From: an uncultured Spirochaetales bacterium
Lineage (GTDB): Bacteria; Spirochaetota; Spirochaetia; Sphaerochaetales; Sphaerochaetaceae
Assembly (NCBI GenBank): GCA_934271365.1
Contig: CAKQRI010000009.1
Location: forward strand, 1 to 48,533
Length of the DNA: 48,533 bases
Reading direction: 5' to 3'
Below, one piece after another: positions 25,632-32,214 of this stretch. The notes below the pieces were generated by a model. The model made no database searches. It was not told the DNA's origin and was given only the letters and a program-made list of their open reading frames with translations. The position numbers were made by a program, and so were the translations under genes. Every line of letters begins with the position of its first letter. Position 1 is the stretch's first letter.

Positions 25632-25646
25632 ATTCCGGAATATAAC

Positions 25647-25670
25647 AAAAAAGCGTGACCGAAGCCACGC
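25647..25670 (-). terminator. Terminator of kdgK
   Basis: On the minus strand, GCGTG (plus 25666-25670) pairs with CACGC (plus 25653-25657) with extra inner pairs around a short loop, followed by TTTTTTG. It lies between the kdgK stop and the esterase start. Confidence 0.75.
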
Positions 25671-25691
25671 TCATAGAATCAGAATACAGAA

Positions 25692-26729
25692 TTAGCGCTG
25701 TACTCTTCCTGATCCATCACCCTCGCAGAGAGCCTTTACCTCAGAAAGACGAGCAAGGTTGAAGTCGCCAGAGATAGAATGCTTCAGGCATGATGATGCA
25801 ACTGCAAAGTTGATGCAGTACTGCTCATCCTCAAAATGAGAGAGCGCATAGATAATGCCAGCAGCAAATGAGTCACCACCGCCAACTCTATCAATGATAT
25901 CTGTGATCTCATAATGTCTTGAAAGATAGAAGCCTGTCTTTCCTGAAAGTGCTGCAGACCAGCCATTGTGGTCAGCTGACTTTGATTCACGGAGAGTTAC
26001 AGCAATGATCTGGATGTTAGGGAATTCCTTCTTTACCTTATCGCAGAGTTCCTTATAAACATCTGTATCGAGCTTGCCGGATGTAACATCAGAATCAGCC
26101 TCAATGCCAAGGCACTTCTGGATATCTTCCTCGTTTGCGATTATTACATCAGCATACTTAACGAGCTCTCTCATTACCTCTGGAGCCTTCTTGCCATAGT
26201 TCCAGAGCTTCTTTCTATAGTTAAGGTCAATAGAAACAGTTGCACCTGCAGCCTTTGCAGCCTTCATTGCCTCAAGAGCACAGTCTGCAGCTTCCTGAGA
26301 TACAGCTGGTGTGATTCCTGTTGTATGGAACCATGTAGTACCTTCCATGATCTTCTTGAAGTCGAAATCAGCTGGAGTTGACTTAGCAATAGCTGAATCA
26401 GCTCTATCATAAACAACAAGAGAAGGTCTCTGGTTTGCGCCTGTCTCAAGGTAGTAAATGCCAAGTCTTCCGCCCTTAACCTTATTGATAGCAGATGTAT
26501 CAACACCATACTTCATAAGCTCTCTCTCGCAAGCCTCACCTACTGCATTATCTGGAAGAGCTGAAACAAATACAGCCTTCTCACCGAATACAGAAAGAGA
26601 TACTGCAACATTTGCCTCTCCACCACCGAATGTAGCCTCAAGCTCTGGAGTCTGGAATAAGCGATAGTGCTCTGGGCTTCTTAAGCGGAGCATAATCTCA
26701 CCGAATGTAACATATTTCTGATTGGACAT
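25692..26729 (-). CDS. kdgK: 2-keto-3-deoxygluconate kinase
   Basis: This 345-residue PfkB-family kinase phosphorylates KDG to KDPG. It has FGEIMLRLRSP at the N-terminus, the glycine-rich GGGEANVAVSLSVFG (about residues 35-50), GIYYLETGANQRPSLVVYDRADSAI (typical of KdgK substrate binding), and the PfkB signature RVGGGDSFAAGIIYAL with catalytic Asp near the C-terminus. The ATG at 26729 follows GGAGG. An upstream ATG at 26741 overlaps that site and is less likely. It is divergent from the KDPG aldolase gene with a shared KdgR palindrome, so kinase and aldolase are co-controlled. Confidence 0.92.
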   Translation of the reverse strand: MSNQKYVTFGEIMLRLRSPEHYRLFQTPELEATFGGGEANVAVSLSVFGEKAVFVSALPDNAVGEACERELMKYGVDTSAINKVKGGRLGIYYLETGANQRPSLVVYDRADSAIAKSTPADFDFKKIMEGTTWFHTTGITPAVSQEAADCALEAMKAAKAAGATVSIDLNYRKKLWNYGKKAPEVMRELVKYADVIIANEEDIQKCLGIEADSDVTSGKLDTDVYKELCDKVKKEFPNIQIIAVTLRESKSADHNGWSAALSGKTGFYLSRHYEITDIIDRVGGGDSFAAGIIYALSHFEDEQYCINFAVASSCLKHSISGDFNLARLSEVKALCEGDGSGRVQR

Positions 26730-26780
26730 ATAAACCTCCATAAATTACGCCTGTATAGTTTAAGTTAGGTAAATATCTAA

Positions 26781-26832
26781 AGTCAAGTTTTTTTGAAACA
26801 ATGTTTCACTTTTGTAATTCTTATGATATAAT
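26781..26832 (+). promoter_or_regulatory. Divergent kdgK / aldolase promoters with KdgR palindrome
   Basis: TGAAACAATGTTTCA (26794-26808) is a palindrome around one central base and matches the enterobacterial KdgR-type box (TGAAACA-n-TGTTTCA). To its right is an extended -10, TGATATAAT (TATAAT 26827-26832), for the aldolase gene. To its left, on the minus strand, is a TTGACT -35 (plus 26781-26786) for kdgK. The operator therefore covers or abuts both promoters. Confidence 0.7.
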
Positions 26833-26866
26833 CAGGTTATCTCGCTAAAAAAGGATGGAGATTAAG

Positions 26867-27829
26867 ATGACAAACGAAGAACTCTTTACTAAATTCCATG
26901 ACATCGGCATTGTTCCTGTTGTCAAAATTGATGATGCAGATAAGGCCGAAGGACTTGCTAAGGCAATGATTGAAGGCGGACTTCCATGTGCAGAAGTCAC
27001 ATTCAGAACTGATGCAGCAGAAGAAGCAATCAGAAGGATCACAAAGGCATTCCCTGAGATGCTTGTTGGTGCTGGAACAGTAATCAACCCAGAACTTGCT
27101 GAAAAGGCAGTAAATGCCGGAGCAAAATTCATTGTTTCCCCAGGATTCAATCCTGAGACTGTAAAATGGTGTATTGAAAGAGGAATTCCTGTTACTCCAG
27201 GCGTTCAGACTCCTTCAGAGATTGAGAAGGCACTCTCAATGGGACTTAAGGTTCTTAAGTTCTTCCCAGCTGAATCATCAGGTGGAGTAAAGATGCTCAA
27301 AGACCTATCTGGTCCATTTCCTCAGGTTAAATTCATGACAACTGGCGGAATCAATCAGGACAACCTCGCTGACTATGCAAAGGCTACAAATGTACTTGCA
27401 ATCGGTGGATCATGGATGGTTAAGGCTGATCTTATTGAAGCTGAGAACTGGGCAGAGATCACAAGACTCTGCAAGGAAGCAGTAATTAAGCTCCAGGGCC
27501 TGACACTTGCTCATGTTGGAATCAACCTTCCAGATGCTGAAGCTGCAGCAAATGTTGCAACAGACTTCGCAAAGCTTGGCATGGAAATCAAGGAAGGCAA
27601 CAGCTCTATCTTCATGAACAAGGAAATCGAGGTAATGAAGAAGAACTATCTTGGAAAGAATGGACACCTTGCTTTCAGATGCTATGATCTTGAGAGAACA
27701 GTATACTTCCTTAAGAGCAAGGGATTCACTGTTAACGAAGAGACAGTATCAAGAGATGCAAAGGGCAAGATGAAAGTCTGCTATTTCAATGAGGAAATCG
27801 GCGGCTTCGCATTCCACCTTGTAAAATAA
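26867..27829 (+). CDS. eda: KDPG aldolase with C-terminal VOC-like domain
   Basis: This 320-residue protein has an N-terminal class I KDPG/KHG aldolase (residues 1-210) that cleaves KDPG to pyruvate and glyceraldehyde 3-phosphate. Active-site residues are visible: E43 and R47 in AEVTFRT, and the Schiff-base Lys K131 in VLKFFPAE. GAGTV and GGINQDNL are also present. The usual enzyme ends near 210. Here about 110 residues follow (LTLAHVGINLPDAEAAANVATDFAKLG...GHLAFRCYDLERTVYFLKSKGF...GGFAFHLVK), resembling a glyoxalase/VOC fold. I chose the ATG at 26867 because GGAG is six bases upstream; an ATG at 26855 is too close to any ribosome-binding site. The function of the extra domain is unknown. Confidence 0.9.
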   Translation: MTNEELFTKFHDIGIVPVVKIDDADKAEGLAKAMIEGGLPCAEVTFRTDAAEEAIRRITKAFPEMLVGAGTVINPELAEKAVNAGAKFIVSPGFNPETVKWCIERGIPVTPGVQTPSEIEKALSMGLKVLKFFPAESSGGVKMLKDLSGPFPQVKFMTTGGINQDNLADYAKATNVLAIGGSWMVKADLIEAENWAEITRLCKEAVIKLQGLTLAHVGINLPDAEAAANVATDFAKLGMEIKEGNSSIFMNKEIEVMKKNYLGKNGHLAFRCYDLERTVYFLKSKGFTVNEETVSRDAKGKMKVCYFNEEIGGFAFHLVK

Positions 27830-27850
27830 TCATTGATATCTATAGATGGT

Positions 27851-27882
27851 AAAGGCCGAGCTCAAAGCCCGGCCTTTCTTTA
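27851..27882 (+). terminator. Bidirectional terminator after KDPG aldolase
   Basis: AAAGGCCG (27851-27858) and CGGCCTTT (27870-27877) form an 8-bp stem with an 11-nt loop, followed by CTTTATT. The A-rich left flank lets it also serve the convergent amidohydrolase gene. Confidence 0.75.
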
Positions 27883-27912
27883 TTCTATAGCTATTGCTTC
27901 AAGCAATATGTA

Positions 27913-29112
27913 TCAGCCTATTGTCCCATTCAGGAAATTAACAGCATATGCAGCATGTAAAGCCGCTGCAACAACAAGCGCATCCTCATCTATATCAAAT
28001 CTGTTATTGTGATGAGCTACGCATGTATCAGGCTTAGCCTTATTGCCAGATCCGACATAAGCATATACACCAGGTGTGTGTATTATGAACTCTGCAAAGT
28101 CATCACCTCCAAGAGAGAATGGCCTATTCCTGTCGACCTTATCTGCTCCGAACAATCTTGCTGCGACTTCTGCAGCCTCAGCGCTTGCTTCTGGATCATT
28201 GACCAATGGGCTTGTGAAATCCTTCCATTCAAAAGAGACATCAGCACCATAGATTGATGCAATGGCTGCAGCTGTCTTCTCAATATCAGCCTTAACATTC
28301 TTTCTCACATCAGAGAGCATGCATCTGAGAGTCCCTTCCATATATGCATCTTCAGCAACAACATTATATGCAGTGCCTGCTTCCATCTTTCCGATTCCAA
28401 TAAGAACTGCATCTGTAGGATTATTGCGCCTTGTAACGATAGACTGAGCAGCTATGACAATCTGAGATGCGATATAGAGTGCATCAATGCCAAGCTCCGG
28501 CGTTGATACATGGGCAGCCTTGCCGTGGATGTTTATCCTGAACCAGTCAACAGATGCATTATTCGGGCCTGGTGTAAGAGAGACCCTGCCTACTTCTCTT
28601 CTGCTCTCCATATGGACGCCGAATACCCTATCTGCGCCATCAAGATAACCGCCATCAACAAACAGCCGTCCACCATAGCCAATCTCCTCACCCTGCTGGA
28701 ATGCAAGTCTCACTGTACCTGAGAAGAGATCTTTATGTGCAGCTAAAAAGGATGCCGCTTCAAGCAGCGATGCTGTATGGGCATCATGGCCACAGGCGTG
28801 TGATATTCCTGCATTCTGACTCTGATAAGAGCATGGAGCGCTATGCTCTTCAAGAACAGGAAGGGCATCAATATCCGCACGGAGAAGTATTGTCTTTCCC
28901 TCGCCTTCTCTTTCTCCCTTTATCTCAGAGTAAACGCCTGTCTCTCCTACTCTCTCGGTCTTTAATCCTAGGGAATGAAGATACTCCTCAATCTTAGCTG
29001 CAGTCCCGAATTCCTTTGCAGAGACTTCAGGATGCATATGGAAATAACGTCGAAGAGCGACAAGGTTATCCCTGTCGCTCCTGATGCTCTCTAAAATGAA
29101 ATCCTCATACAT
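27913..29112 (-). CDS. M20D amidohydrolase (N-acyl amino acid type)
   Basis: This 399-residue metallo-amidohydrolase of peptidase family M20D releases amino acids from N-acyl or related conjugates. Features are RRYFHMHPEVSAKEFGT at the N-terminus, LLRADIDALPVLEE (metal-binding Asp), HACGHDAHTASLLEAA (conserved Cys and His), QQGEEIGYGGRLFVDGG (catalytic Glu pair), and the lid domain from about residue 185 to 300. The ATG lies only one base after the metQ stop and has no strong ribosome-binding site, so translation is coupled. In the metNI-metQ operon its substrate may be an N-acylated methionine or S-methyl-cysteine-like compound, as for YxeP/SndA in Bacillus sulfur salvage. That is inference. 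Confidence 0.88.
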   Translation of the reverse strand: MYEDFILESIRSDRDNLVALRRYFHMHPEVSAKEFGTAAKIEEYLHSLGLKTERVGETGVYSEIKGEREGEGKTILLRADIDALPVLEEHSAPCSYQSQNAGISHACGHDAHTASLLEAASFLAAHKDLFSGTVRLAFQQGEEIGYGGRLFVDGGYLDGADRVFGVHMESRREVGRVSLTPGPNNASVDWFRINIHGKAAHVSTPELGIDALYIASQIVIAAQSIVTRRNNPTDAVLIGIGKMEAGTAYNVVAEDAYMEGTLRCMLSDVRKNVKADIEKTAAAIASIYGADVSFEWKDFTSPLVNDPEASAEAAEVAARLFGADKVDRNRPFSLGGDDFAEFIIHTPGVYAYVGSGNKAKPDTCVAHHNNRFDIDEDALVVAAALHAAYAVNFLNGTIG

Positions 29113-29113
29113 G

Positions 29114-30028
29114 TCAGTTCTTCTTTCCTACTAAAGCCTTAAGCTCATCAAGAGTTGCGGCCTTCTTTGAGTATAGTGCAAGAGGTGCAATAAGTGTATC
29201 TGCAATTGGCTCAATCTTGTAGCCCTGAGAAGCGACCTCTTTATTAAGATATGCCTTATGCTGGAATGCATTGAGGTCAATATCTCCATTGTTGAGAGCT
29301 TCATTAGGAAGGTTGTAAGCATCAAACTCTACACGCTTGATGTAAATGCCTGCATTTGCCTGATCAAGCACATACTGAACAGCATTGAAGTATTCATTCT
29401 TGCTTCCGCATACACCAATCTTCACCTCTGTCTTTCCTTCCTTTGAAGACTTATAGCCATCTACGAAAGCTACAACAGTATCAAGTGAATACTCACCCTT
29501 ATCGTCATAGCTGAATGCTGGGAAGTATGCTTCATTGTATTTTGCAATGAGGTACTTTGCTACGATCTCTGTGTGATATGCATCAACAATTGCCTTATAG
29601 AGCGGATTGTCCTTATCCTGAGAACGGGCAACGAGAATGTTTACATATGGGTTGTTTCCGCCTTCATCCTGTGTCTCAATAAGAACAGAGTCACGAGAAG
29701 GAATAAGGCCTGCTGATGTGGCATATGTCCCATTGATTGTTGCTGCTGCAAAGTCATCGAGAGTAGATGTAAGTGTATTTGCTGTTGTAGGCACAATCTC
29801 GATATTGTAAAGATAAGATGTAACATCCTTAAGCTCTGGAGAATAGCCAACAGCAGGATCAACTGTGATCAGTCCTGCAGCTTCAAGGAGCTTTATTCCT
29901 CTAGCCTGGTTTGTAGCATCATCAGGAACACCGATCTTATATGCAGCAGAGGATTCCTTAGCTCCACCTGCAAAAACTGATGCGATAGCGAAAACTGAAA
30001 CGAGTAAGATAGCAAGATATTTTTTCAT
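29114..30028 (-). CDS. metQ: Circularly permuted MetQ/NlpA substrate-binding protein
   Basis: This 304-residue binding protein serves a methionine-type ABC importer. The signal peptide is MKKYL... to SVFAGGAKESS, without a lipobox Cys. The mature chain begins with what is normally the C-terminal lobe: IGVPDDATNQARGIKLLEAAGLI, TLDDFAAATINGTYA, GLIPSRDSVLIE, PYVNILVAR. After a linker of about 20 residues (near residues 185-205) comes the normal N-terminal lobe: VKIGVCGSKNEYFNAVQYVL, VEFDAYNLPNEALNNGDIDLNAFQHKAYLNKE, ending APLALYSKKAATLDELKALVG. In ordinary MetQ, YSKKxxSLDEL runs directly into AVPNDPTN; here those joined ends are the new termini. All expected motifs are present once, so it is a clean permutation. 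It follows a Met-rich leader ORF. Confidence 0.88.
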   Translation of the reverse strand: MKKYLAILLVSVFAIASVFAGGAKESSAAYKIGVPDDATNQARGIKLLEAAGLITVDPAVGYSPELKDVTSYLYNIEIVPTTANTLTSTLDDFAAATINGTYATSAGLIPSRDSVLIETQDEGGNNPYVNILVARSQDKDNPLYKAIVDAYHTEIVAKYLIAKYNEAYFPAFSYDDKGEYSLDTVVAFVDGYKSSKEGKTEVKIGVCGSKNEYFNAVQYVLDQANAGIYIKRVEFDAYNLPNEALNNGDIDLNAFQHKAYLNKEVASQGYKIEPIADTLIAPLALYSKKAATLDELKALVGKKN

Positions 30029-30051
30029 AGTATATTTTCCTTTAATGGTAA

Positions 30052-30083
30052 TCTGTTTTTAGAAAGAGAATCCCTTCTGGGAT
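30052..30083 (-). terminator. Putative attenuator hairpin before metQ
   Basis: On the minus strand, ATCCC and GGGAT (plus 30079-30083 and 30070-30074) form a short GC-rich stem with an AGAA loop, followed by TCTCTTTCT. It stands between the Met-rich leader ORF and metQ. The stem is only 5 bp, so termination would be modest. Confidence 0.45.
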
Positions 30084-30129
30084 ATTTTAATATTCTGATT
30101 TTATTGATGGAGTTAGTGAAATAAAGATA

Positions 30130-30192
30130 TTATGCCCGCTTGGGCATCATCATAGAGGACATGCACATGAATCTGATTGATGAATTTAACAT
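30130..30192 (-). CDS. Met-rich leader peptide of metQ
   Basis: A 20-codon ORF, MLNSSIRFMCMSSMMMPKRA, starts at an ATG eight bases after a strong AGGAGGA and stops with TAA. Six of its 20 codons are Met, including three in a row just before a hairpin (plus 30132-30147, ATGCCC/GGGCAT). It lies in the 240-base gap between metI and metQ, with a terminator-like hairpin beyond it. The arrangement is that of a classical amino-acid leader peptide: ribosome stalling at Met codons under methionine shortage would change downstream folding. The ORF and its ribosome-binding site are seen directly; the regulatory role is inferred. Confidence 0.7.
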   Translation of the reverse strand: MLNSSIRFMCMSSMMMPKRA

Positions 30193-30246
30193 AATACGTA
30201 TCCTCCTATAATTGATGTTCATAATCTATAACAAAACATTCATAAA

Positions 30247-30266
30247 ATGCAACATGTTTGTTGCAT
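30247..30266 (-). terminator. Hairpin downstream of metI
   Basis: ATGCAAC (30247-30253) and GTTGCAT (30260-30266) form a perfect 7-bp stem with a 6-nt loop. On the minus strand the following bases are TTTATGAATG, so it is a weak terminator or processing stem between metI and the metQ leader. Its downstream arm also supplies a possible -35 (TTGCAT) with TATAGA 16 nt on. Confidence 0.45.
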
Positions 30267-30269
30267 TTT

Positions 30270-30974
30270 TTATCTTTTCCTTGAAAAAAGCGCTCTATTT
30301 GTTGTTTTTCTAGCCAGTATTGCACCAATGGCCTGCAGAATGCATACAACAACAAGCAGGACAATAACACAAGCATTGACTATATCCTGATGATGCTGTC
30401 CCTGACCATAGTTAATCGCAAAGCTTCCGATTCCGCCTGCACCTACAGCACCAGCCATAGTAGTAAGACCTACAAGAGATATTGCGGTTATCGTTGTAAC
30501 TCTGATCAGCTCTGGAACAGCCTCATGCAGATAGACCCTGAAGATTATGCCAACAGTGCTAGTACCCATTGCCCTTGCAGCTTCAATCTTGCCTTTATCG
30601 AGGTTTACAAGAACAGTCTCTACCTGCCTTGTATAGAAAGGAACAGTGCCGAACACGAGAGGAACGACAGCACCTCTTACTCCTATCGAGGTTCCAACAA
30701 GAAGCCTTGTGAAAGGAATCAGGAAAATCAGAAGGATAACAAATGGGATTGCCCTGAATACATTTATAAGAGTATCAACAATTCGGAACAAGATGCGATT
30801 AGGCTTAATCCCATCTTTTCTCGTAACAGTCAGTACGACACCGAGAAACAGGCCAAGAACAAACGCAATTGCGCCTGGTATTATGAAAAGCAGAGCTGTC
30901 TGCCCGCAGCTTAACCAGAACCTCTCTCTATATGCATATAAATTAGGAGCTATGCTCTCAATGAAACTGCTCAT
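30270..30974 (-). CDS. metI: Methionine-type ABC permease
   Basis: This 234-residue MetI-family permease has five hydrophobic helices. RAIPFVILLIFLIPFTRLLVGTSIG follows the first two. The ATPase-contacting loop KGKIEAARAMGTSTVGIIFRVYLHEAVPELI (about residues 125-155) and TMAGAVGAGGIGSFAINYGQGQ are diagnostic of the family. The ATG overlaps the metN stop (ATGA), so the two are co-translated. The length is slightly above the E. coli protein. Substrate is L- or D-methionine or a close analogue by family, supported here by Met-rich leaders. Confidence 0.92.
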   Translation of the reverse strand: MSSFIESIAPNLYAYRERFWLSCGQTALLFIIPGAIAFVLGLFLGVVLTVTRKDGIKPNRILFRIVDTLINVFRAIPFVILLIFLIPFTRLLVGTSIGVRGAVVPLVFGTVPFYTRQVETVLVNLDKGKIEAARAMGTSTVGIIFRVYLHEAVPELIRVTTITAISLVGLTTMAGAVGAGGIGSFAINYGQGQHHQDIVNACVIVLLVVVCILQAIGAILARKTTNRALFSRKR

Positions 30975-32029
30975 GCAACCACCTCCAGCTTGACGTTATT
31001 ATCTCTCATATATTCAAGAGCCCTTTCAACATTGACATCATCACCGCTGATCTTCACAATCATTGCACCAAGCGCCTCATTGCCTATCACCTCAACATTT
31101 GCAAGCACAATGCTGCAGTCAACATCAAAATTCCTTGATATTTCTGAAATGACTGGGCGCTCAACGCTCTTCTCGAAGACGAGCTTATAGAGCTTCTCGC
31201 TGCCGGATGTAGCAACAACCTTGCTATTTGTGCTAATCAGCTTATCAACTTTGCCAAGTGATGAAGTTGAGCCCACGAACTTCTTTGTTATCGGAGCCTT
31301 AGGAGATGCGAAGATATCATAGACAGGGCCTTCCTCAACAACGGAACCATTCTCCATTACCGCGACCCTGTTGCATATTGTCTTTATCACAGCCATCTCA
31401 TGGGTGATTATTATGATTGTAAGGCCTAGCTTCTTATTCAGCTCTGCCAACAGATTCAGAATAGACTCGGTTGCTTCCGGATCAAGCGCTGATGTTGCTT
31501 CATCAGACAGGAGAATCTTAGGATTATTCACAAGCGCACGAGCAATTGCAACTCTCTGCTTCTGTCCTCCAGAGAGCTGAGATGGATAGACATTGATCTT
31601 ATCACGGAGAGACACAAGATCCAGCATCTCGAATACCCGTCTTGAAATCTCTTCCTTCTTCAGCCCCTGATGCTTAAGAGGATATGCAATATTATCAAAG
31701 ACTGTGCTTCTATCGAGAAGATTGAAGTGCTGGAAGATCATTCCTATCCCCTTACGCATTTTATTCAGCTGCTTCTCACTGAGCTTTTCTCCATTCTTAT
31801 AGAGAATGCCATTCTTTATATCAATCTCCTCTCCATCAATCGATAGATGGCCTTCATCTGGAATCTCAAGGAAGTTTATGCACCTTACAAGAGTAGATTT
31901 TCCTGCACCTGAATACCCAATCACGCCATAGGTCTCTCCATCTTTAATCTCCAAAGAGACATCATTAAGAGCATGGACCTCTCCGCTCTTCAAGTGGAAT
32001 GTCTTGCTATAGTTCTCAATCTTTATCAT
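30971..32029 (-). CDS. metN: Methionine-type ABC ATPase with NIL domain
   Basis: This 352-residue ATPase has Walker A GYSGAGKST (residues 38-46), the Q-loop FQHFNLLDRSTVFDNI, the signature LSGGQKQR and Walker B ILLSDEATSALDPE. The C-terminal 75 residues form a NIL/ACT-like domain (KLVFEKSVERPVISEISRNFDVDCSIV... to MRDNNVKLEVVA), which in MetN binds methionine and shuts down transport (trans-inhibition). GAGG is five bases before the ATG. It is the first structural gene of the operon metN-metI-metQ-amidohydrolase, and lies directly after a strong terminator preceded by a Met-rich ORF. Confidence 0.93.
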   Translation of the reverse strand: MIKIENYSKTFHLKSGEVHALNDVSLEIKDGETYGVIGYSGAGKSTLVRCINFLEIPDEGHLSIDGEEIDIKNGILYKNGEKLSEKQLNKMRKGIGMIFQHFNLLDRSTVFDNIAYPLKHQGLKKEEISRRVFEMLDLVSLRDKINVYPSQLSGGQKQRVAIARALVNNPKILLSDEATSALDPEATESILNLLAELNKKLGLTIIIITHEMAVIKTICNRVAVMENGSVVEEGPVYDIFASPKAPITKKFVGSTSSLGKVDKLISTNSKVVATSGSEKLYKLVFEKSVERPVISEISRNFDVDCSIVLANVEVIGNEALGAMIVKISGDDVNVERALEYMRDNNVKLEVVA

Positions 32030-32039
32030 CAGAGCCTCA

Positions 32040-32068
32040 CAAAAAAAGAGGAGCTTCTGAACTCCTCT
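32040..32068 (-). terminator. Attenuator terminator before metN
   Basis: On the minus strand, AGAGGAG (plus 32062-32068), loop TTCAGAAG, CTCCTCT (plus 32047-32053), then a run of T (plus 32041-32047). This strong intrinsic terminator ends only about 12 bases before the metN start, so metN cannot be expressed unless it is bypassed. An upstream CTCTTT (plus about 32087-32092) can pair with AGAGAG, which overlaps the first arm, giving a possible antiterminator. Confidence 0.85.
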
Positions 32069-32098
32069 CTGTTTTTATCTTCAAATAGAAAGAGCCCA

Positions 32099-32158
32099 TT
32101 ATCTAGTGATATGGTTCATCATCATATACATTGACATGGACATGCTTCTATTCATCAT
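32099..32158 (-). CDS. Met-rich leader peptide of metN operon
   Basis: A 19-codon ORF, MMNRSMSMSMYMMMNHITR, ends with TAA 31 bases before the attenuator stem. Eight of 19 codons are Met. AGGA lies ten bases before the first ATG. The frame continues upstream to an ATG at 32200, but that start has no ribosome-binding site and lies inside the promoter. The strong terminator immediately downstream and the Met importer behind it make this a probable attenuation leader that senses charged Met-tRNA. The ORF, codon content and terminator are seen; the mechanism is inferred by analogy with his, trp and leu leaders. Confidence 0.75.
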   Translation of the reverse strand: MMNRSMSMSMYMMMNHITR

Positions 32159-32178
32159 TTCTGTATATTCCTGCTTAG

Positions 32179-32207
32179 AATATCTTCTTTTGGTTTCCAT
32201 TTGTCAA
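32179..32207 (-). promoter_or_regulatory. Promoter of metN leader
   Basis: On the minus strand, TTGACA (plus 32202-32207), a 17-nt spacer and GATATT (plus 32179-32184). Initiation would fall near 32172, a few bases before the AGGA of the leader ORF, giving a very short 5' end. Confidence 0.6.
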
Positions 32208-32214
32208 TATGAGA

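Noticed and set aside
32030..32214. SAM riboswitch or T-box before metN
   Set aside because: No SAM-I, SAM-II or T-box core sequence or fold is visible; the leader is short and filled by a Met-rich ORF plus a terminator.
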